A stretch of DNA of 64,000 nt from Niastella soli (GCF_017742245.1 NZ_JAGHKO010000005.1:62001-126000); one strand, 5' to 3'; positions 33,363 through 42,212 are shown, counted from the first letter of the stretch. Translations and numbers: made by a program. The notes: a model not told the origin generated them from the letters alone.

Positions 33363-34010
33363 CTATAAACGATATATAAGCCAGCAAATAAGTGCGGTTA
33401 TAACCAACATCAATACCCACTTATATTTATCCCATATATGACGTTGTTTTTTATGTGTCAGCGCCTCCTGAATGGTGGAGCGGGCGGTGACATCGTCATC
33501 AGCCAGTTTTAATAACAAGGTTGCGATGGGCAGAAAGAATTTCTTGGGTAATGGTTGGGCCGCAATTAATACACTTTGAATAATATCGCGGTTGGTAGCC
33601 GGATCTTTTTGTTCCTGCAACATTCCAATGGCATTGTCGGTTAACAACTCGCGAATGTGAAGACTTACTGCATCAAACCTGAGATGGAAGAGATTCATAG
33701 AAGCTACATACTGTTGCAACAGGCGGCATTCCTGTAAAATGTGGGCGGGGGTGAGGGGTACCCTGGCAAATGGTTTTCCGGTACTGCGAACATACCAGCG
33801 CTGGTAATGATAGGCTTCCCGCTTTTTGGGGTCGCTTAATGTTGCGTAGGCTTCCTGTATTTCGCGGAATTGGGCCGCTGCCAATTGACTGCCCTCGTTT
33901 TTGTCGGGATGGAATTGCTGGGCCAGTCGTCTAAACGATCGTTTTATCTCCTGTAAGGAGGCAGTGGTGGGTAACTCCAGTATCTTATAATAATCTTTTA
34001 CCTGATTCAT
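33363..34010 (-). CDS. DnaJ-domain protein with C-terminal membrane anchor
   Basis: This 215-residue protein starts at ATG 34010; the open frame upstream (to 34076) runs through an intergenic repeat. Residues 4-70 are a J-domain ([27 protein letters not shown]) with the HPDK motif needed to stimulate Hsp70. The middle ~110 residues are helical and unrecognised. The end [18 protein letters not shown] is a single C-terminal transmembrane helix, making it a tail-anchored cochaperone with the J-domain in the cytosol. No glycine-rich or zinc-finger region, so it is not DnaJ itself. Confidence 0.9.
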   Translation of the reverse strand: MNQVKDYYKILELPTTASLQEIKRSFRRLAQQFHPDKNEGSQLAAAQFREIQEAYATLSDPKKREAYHYQRWYVRSTGKPFARVPLTPAHILQECRLLQQYVASMNLFHLRFDAVSLHIRELLTDNAIGMLQEQKDPATNRDIIQSVLIAAQPLPKKFFLPIATLLLKLADDDVTARSTIQEALTHKKQRHIWDKYKWVLMLVITALICWLIYRL

Positions 34011-34299
34011 AAAAGGCAATGGGCAATAGAATGCAAGGTAATGCAATGAGTTAATTAAATAGGGATCCCGAAACAAAGAACCCTGAACTGTGAACGCTGA
34101 ACTCGTTATTGTTCCGTTAATGGTATTTTCAGAATTCCAATATAGGGTAACTTGTATGGCTACATAGTAAAAACTGCAAAGCTTAAAAGGTCTACTCTAC
34201 ATGTGCATAAAAAGTGACAGGTGTATCGTACATTCTACAACAAATAAGGGGTTTTGCCCGTTTAAGCAATGCCTATTTTACGTAAGTTTGCGACATTCT

Positions 34300-35211
34300 A
34301 TGAAGACACATACATTTCGCTCTAAGCCAGAATTGATAGCTATCCTGACACTTGCTTTGTTTTGCTTTATGGCAGCCAATTGTCATGAAAGTCCTTCCAA
34401 AGTTGCCAATGCAATTGGCACACCTACACCTGAACTTCCAACACCTGGTGCCGGTAATTCAGCAAAAGCTGAGCCCATGCCATCTATTGATGGAATGAAA
34501 GTAGCTGACCCTAAAACCATTTTGGGTCGCCCGGAAGTACCTGTGTTATGTTATCACCAGGTGCGCGACTGGAAGCCTACTGATTCCAAAACAGCCCAGG
34601 CATATATTATTCCCCCAGCTGTATTGGCTGATCAGTTAAAAATGCTGCACGACAGCGGTTATCACACCATTCTTCCCGATCAGTATTATGCATACCTCAA
34701 CGAAGGAGCCAAATTGCCGTCAAAACCGGTGATGCTTACTTTCGATGATACCGACCTGGACCAATACACCGTGGCCAAACCTCTTATGGATAAATATGGT
34801 TACAAAGGCGTATTCTTTGTAATGACGGTTTCCATTGGCCGCCCCAGGTATATGAGCAAAGAACAGATCAAAGATCTTTCTGATAATGGCCATGTGATCG
34901 GTTCACACACCTGGGACCATCATAATGTAAAGAAATACCAGGGCAAGGATTGGGAAATTCAGGTTGAGAAACCTACCAAACAACTGGAAGCTATTACCGG
35001 TAAGAAGATCCAGTACTTTGCTTATCCTTTTGGTTTGTGGAATCATGAAGGCATACCAGAGTTGAAGAAAAGAGGTATGATCGCCGCCTTCCAGTTATAT
35101 GCAAAACGCGATGAAACGGACCCATTATATTCTATTCGCCGTATCATTGTGCCTGCTATGAAGCCTGCAGCTTTGTATAAGGCCATGCACGAAGGCTTCG
35201 GTTATAATTAA
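34300..35211 (+). CDS. Polysaccharide deacetylase (NodB-like) lipoprotein
   Basis: This 303-residue product starts at ATG 34300. The lipoprotein signal runs to FMAANC (Cys near residue 27), followed by a Pro/Thr-rich linker. The CE4/NodB domain (about 75-290) shows VLCYHQVRDW, motif 1 MLTFDDTD (catalytic base Asp and metal Asp), metal His in GSHTWDHHNV, and motif 3-like YFAYPFGLWN. It probably N- or O-deacetylates a cell-surface polysaccharide or peptidoglycan. A TAAGTTTG -7 box at 34283-34290 lies nine bases before the ATG, which supports this start over TTG/ATG codons upstream (34201). Confidence 0.92.
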   Translation: MKTHTFRSKPELIAILTLALFCFMAANCHESPSKVANAIGTPTPELPTPGAGNSAKAEPMPSIDGMKVADPKTILGRPEVPVLCYHQVRDWKPTDSKTAQAYIIPPAVLADQLKMLHDSGYHTILPDQYYAYLNEGAKLPSKPVMLTFDDTDLDQYTVAKPLMDKYGYKGVFFVMTVSIGRPRYMSKEQIKDLSDNGHVIGSHTWDHHNVKKYQGKDWEIQVEKPTKQLEAITGKKIQYFAYPFGLWNHEGIPELKKRGMIAAFQLYAKRDETDPLYSIRRIIVPAMKPAALYKAMHEGFGYN

Positions 35212-35239
35212 TCGCCGGTCAACCTACAAACATATTCAA

Positions 35240-35279
35240 TCGTCCCGTCTCGGCTTAGCCGAGACGGGACGATTTTTAT
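35240..35279 (+). terminator. Terminator of the polysaccharide deacetylase gene
   Basis: tcgtcccgtctcggc / gccgagacgggacga forms a 15-bp stem with a T5 tail. Its core is the same as at 23211-23235. Confidence 0.85.
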
Positions 35280-35546
35280 TTAAAGCCCCTCCCCAAACAT
35301 CCTGACCAGTCTGGGAGAGAGTTATCACGCTTCGCCATAGGCGAGGCGATCTTTATATGGGAACCCGTTCAAATAGTTGCATAGACGTTTCGTTAAAACG
35401 TAGTTTTATCGCTTCCTTCACATAAAGTATTATTAAAAGGTGTAAGCCCCTAAACGCATGGCATTGTATTCGTTCTAACTGAATAAGAAGGAATTGAACA
35501 CCTTGTTTAGTTCCCTTTCTAATCGTGTATTCTAAAACTCACCTAA

Positions 35547-37043
35547 ATGAAACGAATTGCAATAATCAGCACACCTGTAATACTATTGTTATTACTGATT
35601 GGCGGCGCTTCCAATAAAGCCGCTGCCCAGGTATCGGTGCAGGTTTCGTACCAGACGTTTTACGACGAACTGGAGCCATATGGAAACTGGATTGACTATC
35701 CTGAATACGGATATGTTTGGCGTCCTGATATGGGGCCCGATTTCAGACCATACAGCACCAACGGTCACTGGGTCTGGAATGATGACTATGAATGGATGTG
35801 GGTGTCGGACTACGACTGGGGCTGGGCGCCTTTTCACTACGGCCGTTGGTTTTACGATGATTATTATGGCTGGCTCTGGATGCCAGGTTACGACTGGTCA
35901 CCGGCCTGGGTTTGCTGGCGCAGTGGGGGTGACTATTACGGCTGGGCGCCGCTGGGGCCTCAGTTCAGCATAGGAGTAAACCTTTCTTTTGGTCATTATT
36001 CGCCTCCCTCGAATTACTGGTGTTTTGTTGACCGGCAATACATTGCTTCACCGCGGGTGTATGACCATTGTTATGGTGTACAACGCAATGTTACCATCAT
36101 TAATAATACCACTGTCATAAATAACTATCGCCGCGAAAGAAATGTATTTGTAACGGGTCCTGGCAGGCGGGAGGTAGAGCGGTATACCCGCGAATCAATT
36201 CGTTCTGTGGGCATCAGGGATGCGGGCCGGCCTGGCAGATCCAGTTTTCACAATAATGAAGTGGCCATTTACCGTCCACGCGTAGATCGGGATAACAATC
36301 GGTATGCGCCTGAAAGGGTTCAACGATTTAGCCGTGATCAGCGTAATGACATGGCCGGTAATAATCGCCGGGGGAACATCATGGGTGGTTTTGAAGAACG
36401 CCGCCAACAACAGGAACGTATGATGCGCACCGGAAATGATGATGCCAATAACCGCCGTCAGTTTGAAGAAAGAAGACAGGAGCGGATGCGCGACAGAAAC
36501 AATGATGGAAACAACCGGTCGATATTTGAAGACAGGCGCCAACAGCAGGAGCAGATGATGCGGCAAAGGAACAACGATGACAATAACCGTCGCCAGGTTG
36601 AAGAACGTCAACAGCAGGAGCAGATGATGCGACAAAGAAATAACGATGCCAATAATCGTCGTCAGTTTGAAGAACGCCAACAGCAGGAACAGATGCGGCA
36701 AAGGAACGAGGCGGCGGAAAATAATCGCCGGGGACAAATGGAACGGATGATGCAGCAACGGAATGCGGAGGCAGAGAACAACCGCCGGCAACAACAGGAA
36801 CAAATGCGCCAGCGTAATACTGAGGCCGAAAATAACCGACGTCAATTTGAAGAACGCCGGCAACAACCTTCCTTTGAGCGGCGGGGCCAAGATCAGGGTA
36901 GCCAGCCACAGCGGGGCGGTTTTGGTGGTTTTCGCGGGCAGCCGCAACAACCTCAGGTTCAACAGCAGAACGGTGGTGGAAATCCGCCAGCTGGAGGAGG
37001 AGACCGTGGCCAGGGACATGGAGGCTGGCGCCGGAATGGATAG
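35547..37043 (+). CDS. DUF6600-type exported protein with NNRR/QQQ-rich repeat tail
   Basis: This is a 498-residue protein. The signal peptide ends near SNKAAAQ (residue 28). Residues 35-165 form an aromatic-rich domain with repeated W-x-Y-D-W-G-W-A-P-F/L motifs (DYDWGWAPFHYGRWFYDDYY, GYDWSPAWVCW), typical of DUF6600. Residues 180-270 are basic and Tyr/Arg-rich. Residues 271-442 hold eight degenerate units of 18-29 residues, each starting NNR, with EERRQQQEQMMRQRN-type bodies predicted to be helical. A Gly/Gln-rich tail follows. It is probably periplasmic or surface-associated and nucleic-acid- or polyanion-binding is imaginable from charge, but no function is known. The repeats also open long antisense frames, which are not genes. 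Confidence 0.88.
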   Translation: MKRIAIISTPVILLLLLIGGASNKAAAQVSVQVSYQTFYDELEPYGNWIDYPEYGYVWRPDMGPDFRPYSTNGHWVWNDDYEWMWVSDYDWGWAPFHYGRWFYDDYYGWLWMPGYDWSPAWVCWRSGGDYYGWAPLGPQFSIGVNLSFGHYSPPSNYWCFVDRQYIASPRVYDHCYGVQRNVTIINNTTVINNYRRERNVFVTGPGRREVERYTRESIRSVGIRDAGRPGRSSFHNNEVAIYRPRVDRDNNRYAPERVQRFSRDQRNDMAGNNRRGNIMGGFEERRQQQERMMRTGNDDANNRRQFEERRQERMRDRNNDGNNRSIFEDRRQQQEQMMRQRNNDDNNRRQVEERQQQEQMMRQRNNDANNRRQFEERQQQEQMRQRNEAAENNRRGQMERMMQQRNAEAENNRRQQQEQMRQRNTEAENNRRQFEERRQQPSFERRGQDQGSQPQRGGFGGFRGQPQQPQVQQQNGGGNPPAGGGDRGQGHGGWRRNG

Positions 37044-37065
37044 AAATAAAAAGATTTTTCAGTGT

Positions 37066-37096
37066 CAAAAAAGGGCCCAAAGGGCTCTTTTTGCTT
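37066..37096 (+). terminator. Terminator of the DUF6600 gene
   Basis: aagggccc-aaa-gggctctt stem followed by tttgcttta on the plus strand, about 25 bp after the stop. Confidence 0.65.
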
Positions 37097-37276
37097 TATA
37101 ATCAACTATTATGTAATTATAAGGTGCAACGTAAGTAACTGGTTATTTGTCATAAAGGCCAGAAAATCGTTATACCGGCTAAACTTATTGGTAAATTTGT
37201 GGTCTGATGCGATAAATAGCTACTAATCACACTAAAAATTATAAAATCTACGACAATCAAAATTTGTTAACTTAAA

Positions 37277-38005
37277 ATGAAAACTGTGCAAGTAAGAAAA
37301 AATGCTTTTTTGATGTTGGGAATACTGGCTTTTGTAGCTGTGGCAATGAGTGGTTGTTTAAAAGAAGCCAAGACCTCCGCACCCACCCCAAAAACTTATA
37401 TTTCGCTGATGCATCTGGCTCCCTGGGGCCCGCCAGTTGAAGTGTATTTCGATAATACAAAGGCCTCCTCTGCCATTAATGCCGGAACAGTAGCCAGTTC
37501 ATATTCTGCGCTTGACCCGGGCATTTTTGCGATCAGTTTCAAAAAAGGCGGAGGCGATAGCTTAGTGGCCTCTATACCAGCCGCTTTGTACGACTCATCT
37601 AAATATTTTACGCTGTTGCTTTATAATTACGATTCAACACATGTAGCGGCTACACGAATTACTGATGATTATTCACAGCTTACCAGTGACAGATCGTTCT
37701 TCCGGTTTTTTCATATGGCCCCGGAAATTGGTGATGTGGACGTTTATTTTGATAACACAATGGTATCAAGCACTCGCAGTTTTGCCGATAATGTATCTGT
37801 AGATTATTATAATCAGTTTACTGGTGTAACACCCAGTAATTATACGGTGAGTGTAAAAAAGTCAGGCACTGATTCCGTGATTGCACAATCAACCAGTACG
37901 TTCCCGCTTACACAATTCAATGCATTTACCATTTATTTGAGAGGTAAAAAAAGTGGCACCGGTATCAATGCGATCGGTATAGATTACTTGCAATCGGTTG
38001 ATTAA
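37277..38005 (+). CDS. DUF4397 lipoprotein
   Basis: This 242-residue lipoprotein has the signal FLMLGILAFVAVAMSGC (Cys about 27). The mature part contains two DUF4397-like units: ISLMHLAPWGPPVEVYFDN with FAISFKKGGGDSLVAS, and FFRFFHMAPEIGDVDVYFDN with YTVSVKKSGTDSVIAQ. The family comprises beta-rich cell-surface or periplasmic proteins without known activity. A TAAATTTG -7 box lies at 37192-37199, giving an mRNA leader of about 70 bases. Followed by a strong terminator. Confidence 0.88.
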   Translation: MKTVQVRKNAFLMLGILAFVAVAMSGCLKEAKTSAPTPKTYISLMHLAPWGPPVEVYFDNTKASSAINAGTVASSYSALDPGIFAISFKKGGGDSLVASIPAALYDSSKYFTLLLYNYDSTHVAATRITDDYSQLTSDRSFFRFFHMAPEIGDVDVYFDNTMVSSTRSFADNVSVDYYNQFTGVTPSNYTVSVKKSGTDSVIAQSTSTFPLTQFNAFTIYLRGKKSGTGINAIGIDYLQSVD

Positions 38006-38044
38006 TTCGACGTACGAACAACATTGTTTATAAAGATTTTTTGC

Positions 38045-38091
38045 ATTACGCCTGATGATCTTTCAGTTATCATCAGGCGTAATTTTTTTTC
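38045..38091 (+). terminator. Terminator of the DUF4397 gene
   Basis: Perfect 15-bp stem attacgcctgatgat / atcatcaggcgtaat with a 9-base loop and T8 tail, 40 bp after the stop codon. Confidence 0.9.
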
Positions 38092-38356
38092 TATTTTACC
38101 AATGTAAATTATTTGGATAGCATAAGAAAAAGATTTAATTTTTAGATAACTTTCTGAACCTCATCATTACGACCTTAAATCAAGAATTTTACTACAGAAA
38201 TGTTAAGTCTCACCCGTTTTGCTTAGAGGAATCTGTGCTCAATGAACCTTTTGGTTATTACAATGTTTGATTGGTAGCAGTTTACTTCAAGGCCTAAAGA
38301 AGCCATACATATTTTTATAGGGGACCACAATCTGATAACACTTTAAAGTTGAACGT

Positions 38357-38587
38357 ATGAAGAAATCATCGGCAACAATTTATTCTCCTGCAATGGAGTT
38401 GCCAGTTATTACAAGAAGGATCACACGCCGTGCCAGCAGGATCAAGATCAGCACATCAACAACGGTTGAAAGGCTGTCGAACGTAGTTCCACCACCAACC
38501 GAAGAAATGATTGAGCAATTAAATCAATTAGCGAAGCAATATCCATTTTGCGTTTATTACAAACAGAGAGAACACGATCCATTATGA
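38357..38587 (+). CDS. Small protein with C-terminal YPFCxYxKQ motif (copy 1, 76 aa)
   Basis: This 76-residue product has no recognisable signal peptide. The N-terminal half is Ser/Thr/Arg-rich (MELPVITRRITRRASRIKIS). The C-terminal 34 residues are VPPPTEEMIEQLNQLAKQYP, then FCVYYKQREHDPL. This C-terminal block aligns with the next small ORF (38895-39101) at P-x-PP-x-EE, LN-x-x-A, YPFC-x-Y-x-KQ, while the heads are unrelated. Conserved block plus variable head is typical of modified-peptide precursors or secreted small proteins, but here the conserved part is C-terminal. Function unknown. It follows 350 bp of non-coding sequence, beginning after the DUF4397 terminator. Confidence 0.65.
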   Translation: MKKSSATIYSPAMELPVITRRITRRASRIKISTSTTVERLSNVVPPPTEEMIEQLNQLAKQYPFCVYYKQREHDPL

Positions 38588-38697
38588 TTTTGGGGAATAT
38601 TTTCTTTGAGTGTAATAAGTATATTACCCTAGTATTCTATTTTTCTAAAAGGAAAGGGCGATTTTTTTTGTTAAAATCTTTCTCTTTAGCTGAATTT

Positions 38698-38717
38698 GAT
38701 CTATCTTTGAATAGATC
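38698..38717. promoter_or_regulatory. Palindrome overlapping a -7-like box upstream of YPFC copy 2
   Basis: gatctat-ctttga-atagatc is a 7+7 inverted repeat. The plus strand contains TATCTTTG (TAnnTTTG) inside it. The gene starts 177 bp downstream, so a long leader would result. Role inferred. Confidence 0.35.
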
Positions 38718-38894
38718 GAATTAATTGTTATATATCATTCTTCTTTCATTTTCCGCTAGCCATTTGAATAAATAAGTAACGAGTCTCACTTTTTCTTGCC
38801 TAATGAATTAGCTGTTCTGATTTTTATTAAGTAGCGCACGTATCCAGTGGAAGCCTGTCTAATTACATTTTTTCACTACCTGTAAATTTTGTGC

Positions 38895-39101
38895 ATGAAA
38901 AAGAACACATTCAACTTGGTTTCAACTACGAGCAAAACTACCATCCACACTTTTGAGAACGCTAAAAAAGCAGAAAAGCTGTTGTTAAACAACGCACTGC
39001 CTACTCCTCCCAGTGAAGAAACAGTGGCCCGCCTTAACGCTATAGCCCGGGAATATCCATTTTGCGCTTACATAAAACAGACCAACCTGTATTTACTGTA
39101 A
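38895..39101 (+). CDS. Small protein with C-terminal YPFCxYxKQ motif (copy 2, 68 aa)
   Basis: This product of 68 residues starts at ATG 38895 (a TTG at 38889 would add two). It ends LPTPPSEETVARLNAIAREY, then PFCAYIKQTNLYLL, the same C-terminal block as copy 1. The N-terminal half (MKKNTFNLVSTTSKTTIHTF) is Thr/Ser-rich and different. A TAAATTTTG sequence lies a few bases before the ATG (-7-like, one base longer than consensus). It ends 7 bp from the convergent CPBP protease gene. Conservation between two neighbouring ORFs argues that both are real. Confidence 0.65.
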   Translation: MKKNTFNLVSTTSKTTIHTFENAKKAEKLLLNNALPTPPSEETVARLNAIAREYPFCAYIKQTNLYLL

Positions 39102-39108
39102 TAGTAAT

Positions 39109-40038
39109 TCACCCTCCTTTATATACATGCCCCAGGTAACCTGCCAGTTCCATGAGCCAGGCAATACCCAGGTGTACTATTAATCCTCCCCAGATGCTAC
39201 GCGTATTATATACTACGGCACCGAGGATGATGCCTCCAAAATAAGAGGTAATGCATTCAAACAGGGGCTTTCCAAAATGAATGGAACAGTAGAATGCCGC
39301 CACCGGTAATATGGCATGTTTACCGGCAAAACGGGCAAACGCAAGCACTAAAAATCCGCGAAAGAAAAACTCTATCGTCAAAAAGTCGATCCCATAGGAA
39401 AGTTCATACAAGCCTTTCCAGAGAAAGCCAGGCTGCACGTATTGGTCTATTATGTCAATGCGCTGCACTTTGGGATACGTATGCAGAAAATCGTTTTGCG
39501 TGGCTGCAAAAGCGATCAGGGGCACCATGCCCAGTAATAAAAGTAAATAAGGCTTTACTCTGAAGCCCTGGGCCTGAACACCGGCTATGGGGTTATCAAA
39601 ACGGCCCAATCGCCACAAGGCGGTTACCCCCATAACTACTACCAGTAGTTTCAGGGGCCAGTCGAGTACCTTGTTCCAATATTGGTTCCAGGGGTAGGGG
39701 AAGTGTGCCGTCAGGGAGTTTGATACCTCGCCAAAGGTGATCTTGATGGCGAAAATGGCGGGTGCCGCCAGTAATAATACCAAAAAGAACGGGTCATAGG
39801 GAACAGTTGACCGGGCAATCAGGAACTGCAGCACCCAGGCGGCTGAAAAAATAAACCCAAACAGCATAAAGAACCCGGCAATGCGCAGGGGCCAGGAAGA
39901 TAGCGCCACAATGGCGGGTTCTATGCTGAGGGTATAATTACAGGTAATAGCTATGCCTACAAGGAGGGTGGTGAGTAGAAAAACGGTGCGGTTGATGGAT
40001 TGAAAATAATTCCGCAGGTAACCAATGATCTCATTCAT
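39109..40038 (-). CDS. CPBP-family intramembrane metalloprotease
   Basis: This 309-residue polytopic membrane protein has about eight hydrophobic segments. The CPBP (CAAX protease/Abi) motifs are present in the C-terminal third: TIEFFFRGFLV (motif 1, here E-F-F-F-R instead of EE-x-x-x-R), AFYCSIHFGKPLFE (motif 2 with F-x-x-x-H), and IVHLGIAWLMELAG (terminal His). The family includes Rce1-like proteases, bacteriocin-immunity proteins and peptide-maturation proteases. It is tail-to-tail with the small YPFC protein gene; whether it processes that product is speculation. It is separated from plsX downstream by a terminator. Confidence 0.85.
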   Translation of the reverse strand: MNEIIGYLRNYFQSINRTVFLLTTLLVGIAITCNYTLSIEPAIVALSSWPLRIAGFFMLFGFIFSAAWVLQFLIARSTVPYDPFFLVLLLAAPAIFAIKITFGEVSNSLTAHFPYPWNQYWNKVLDWPLKLLVVVMGVTALWRLGRFDNPIAGVQAQGFRVKPYLLLLLGMVPLIAFAATQNDFLHTYPKVQRIDIIDQYVQPGFLWKGLYELSYGIDFLTIEFFFRGFLVLAFARFAGKHAILPVAAFYCSIHFGKPLFECITSYFGGIILGAVVYNTRSIWGGLIVHLGIAWLMELAGYLGHVYKGG

Positions 40039-40123
40039 GGAAGAAAGGCTTCAGGATGAAAGTTAGGAAATAATGGCACAAAGTTTAAGGTGCAGGCTGC
40101 ATTATCTGTTTTTCCATTCAACC

Positions 40124-40160
40124 AAAAAAAATCCCCCCCTACGCTATGGTTGGGGGGGAT
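40124..40160 (-). terminator. Terminator of the yceD-rpmF-plsX operon
   Basis: On the minus strand, atccccccc / gggggggat pair around a 12-base loop and are followed by seven or more T, 22 bp past the plsX stop. Confidence 0.85.
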
Positions 40161-40181
40161 AATATCGTAAATGGTGAAGGA

Positions 40182-41135
40182 TTATTTCGATTCGAAACTG
40201 GCTTTCATTTTACCCATCAGATCGGTGGCTATCATTTTCTCTGCCAGGTGGATCATGGCAACAAACGCCTTGGCGTGAGAAATGCCATGACCAATGATCA
40301 CAGGTTTGGCAATGCCTAATACCGGGGTCCCGCCATACAATTCAAAATTAAAGCGGTCGAGGTATTCGTGTTTTATCTCTTTCCGGTGGGTGATCTCATA
40401 AATGGATTCAGCCATTTTCAGGATCACATTTCCAGTAAATCCATCACAAACCACTACATCGGCTTTGTCGAGAAAAACATCGCGGCCTTCCACATTCCCA
40501 GTGAAATTGATCTGATCATTTTCTTTCAGCAGGGGGTAGGTGCCTTGCGCCAGCAGGTTGCCCTTGCCTTCTTCTTCACCAATATTCAACAATGCAACAC
40601 GCGGATTATCGATGCCCAGAATGTGTTTCGCATACAGCGAACCCAATAGGGCAAACTGGTTCAGGTGCTCGGGTTTGCAGTCGGCATTAAGGCCAACATC
40701 GAGCAACAGACCTGTTTTTCCGTTGTCTTTGGGAATAATGGTAGAAATAGTTGGCCGCTGAACGCCTTCCATGGGTTTAATGCTATACATAGCACCCACC
40801 AGCATGGCTCCGGTATTACCGGCGCTGATAAAAGCGCCCGCTTTTCCTGTAGCCAGCAAGTGAAAGCCCACAGCGATCGACGATTGCTGCTTTTCTTTCA
40901 GCGCTTTGGTAGGAGATTCATTATACTCAATTACCTGAGGGGCATGAATTACCTTAACCTTATCGGCAGGTATTTGATGTTGCTGCAGTAATGGATTTAT
41001 CTGCGCTTCATCGCCCACTAGAAACAACAGAGCCGGATTATCAGCTTCTGTCAGGTAATCGCGGATGCCCTTTACAGCTTCAAGTGGTGCAAAGTCTCCG
41101 CCCATCATGTCTAAACAGATAGTCATTTCCGGCAA
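40182..41135 (-). CDS. plsX: Phosphate acyltransferase PlsX
   Basis: This peripheral-membrane enzyme makes acyl-phosphate from acyl-ACP and phosphate, the first step of phosphatidic acid synthesis with PlsY/PlsC. The 317 residues match the family (about 310-340). Motifs are ICLDMMGGDFAPLEAVKGI at the N-terminus, FISAGNTGAMLVGAMY, LDVGLNADCKPEHLNQFALL, VALLNIGEEEGKGN, and VCDGFTGNVILK, with GGTPVLGIAKPVIIGHG near the end. It is the last gene of the conserved yceD-rpmF-plsX cluster. Confidence 0.97.
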   Translation of the reverse strand: MPEMTICLDMMGGDFAPLEAVKGIRDYLTEADNPALLFLVGDEAQINPLLQQHQIPADKVKVIHAPQVIEYNESPTKALKEKQQSSIAVGFHLLATGKAGAFISAGNTGAMLVGAMYSIKPMEGVQRPTISTIIPKDNGKTGLLLDVGLNADCKPEHLNQFALLGSLYAKHILGIDNPRVALLNIGEEEGKGNLLAQGTYPLLKENDQINFTGNVEGRDVFLDKADVVVCDGFTGNVILKMAESIYEITHRKEIKHEYLDRFNFELYGGTPVLGIAKPVIIGHGISHAKAFVAMIHLAEKMIATDLMGKMKASFESK

Positions 41136-41189
41136 CGAGGCTTATTATGTTATAATAATAAAGTAGATCAAAAAAAGGGCTTAAATGCA

Positions 41190-41372
41190 TTAAGCCTTTT
41201 CTACAACTACTTTTCCTTTATAATACAATTTGCCTTCACTCACGTGAGCGCGATGGCGTACATGCGTTTCACCTGTAGTGCTGTCTTTGCTTAAGGTCAC
41301 TTTTTCAGCCTTATAGTGTGTTCTTCTTTTAGCACCCCGTTGTTGGGAATGTCTCCGTTTTGGATTAGGCAT
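41190..41372 (-). CDS. rpmF: 50S ribosomal protein L32
   Basis: This 60-residue basic protein begins MPNPKRRHSQQRGAKRRTH, the standard L32 start. The four-cysteine zinc ribbon of the C+ form is absent, as in many Bacteroidota (C- form). It sits between DUF177/yceD (31 bp upstream) and plsX (54 bp downstream), the usual gene order. Confidence 0.97.
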   Translation of the reverse strand: MPNPKRRHSQQRGAKRRTHYKAEKVTLSKDSTTGETHVRHRAHVSEGKLYYKGKVVVEKA

Positions 41373-41403
41373 ACACTCAAATTTATAACTTCAATTAAAA
41401 TAA

Positions 41404-41952
41404 TCAGTTGTCTTCCAGATCTTTAAACTTTTCCAATCCTTTCCACAAAGGATTGGCGGATGGTTGTTTCTGCTCTTCCAGCTTTTTGAGCATTTCCAAC
41501 ACTTCTTTATTACAGTGTGGCCCGCCCATTTCGTCATCTGCACACATCCGTTGCATAGGAATACTCAGGTTTATGAATTCATATATCCAGTCGGCTATGT
41601 GCAAATGGCTTTCGCCTTTTGAGATGTAATAAACATCGGGATCTTCCTCCTGTTCATTCATTACATCTGGTTCGTCCACCATTTTTACAACAATGTTGAA
41701 CTCATCCCACAATTCCAGTGGCAGGTTATTGCCACATCGATCACACGTAACTTCCAATTTTCCACCCACTTCAAACCTCAACAGCATAAAGCCGTTTTGT
41801 TTTTCCAGCGTCAGCTTTACATGAGCCGTGCAATGGCGGAAGTCCTGCTCCTGGTACTCTACAAAGAACTTATCGTCGATGGTATATTCAAATTCATGAT
41901 TGCCTGGTTTCAGTCCTACAAAAGCGATATCGTAATTCCGTCGGCTGTTCAT
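41404..41952 (-). CDS. yceD: DUF177 / YceD-family protein
   Basis: This 182-residue protein matches DUF177: GLKPGNHEFEYTIDDKFF at the start, the C-x-x-C pair in LEVTCDRCGNNLPLEL, DPDVYYISKGESHLHIADWI, and RMCADDEMGGPHCN at the end. YceD-like proteins (also Rpl32-associated) are implicated in 23S rRNA/large-subunit maturation in other organisms. First gene of the yceD-rpmF-plsX operon with its own promoter candidate. Confidence 0.93.
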   Translation of the reverse strand: MNSRRNYDIAFVGLKPGNHEFEYTIDDKFFVEYQEQDFRHCTAHVKLTLEKQNGFMLLRFEVGGKLEVTCDRCGNNLPLELWDEFNIVVKMVDEPDVMNEQEEDPDVYYISKGESHLHIADWIYEFINLSIPMQRMCADDEMGGPHCNKEVLEMLKKLEEQKQPSANPLWKGLEKFKDLEDN

Positions 41953-41975
41953 GAACTACCCTTTTAAAGAGTTTG

Positions 41976-42007
41976 CAAAGGTAGGGATATTCAGGCAAAC
42001 AGGTAAA
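41976..42007 (-). promoter_or_regulatory. Promoter of yceD-rpmF-plsX
   Basis: The minus strand reads TTTA (42004-42007, one mismatch to TTTG), a 20-base spacer, and TACCTTTG (41976-41983), 23 bp upstream of the ATG. Confidence 0.5.
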
Positions 42008-42212
42008 GCTAAATGCAAAAAAATGACAAAAACATATAGTATATGTTCTATTTGCTACAGAAATCCCCTTGTTTTAGCACAAAATTAATATAAAAGGATG
42101 AAAGTTACTCAGTTACCGGGGCCGGTTATTACCAGTTGCTGGTTTCGGGAAGTGTATTCAGGTGGTTGGTAATGAAATTATTAGGTTATTGAGTTATGGG
42201 GGCATTGAATTT

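Noticed and set aside
36195-37080. Two long antisense frames (274 and 233 codons) opposite the DUF6600 gene
   Set aside because: They arise from the periodic codon pattern of the Q/R/N repeats. The sense strand has the signal peptide and DUF6600 motifs.
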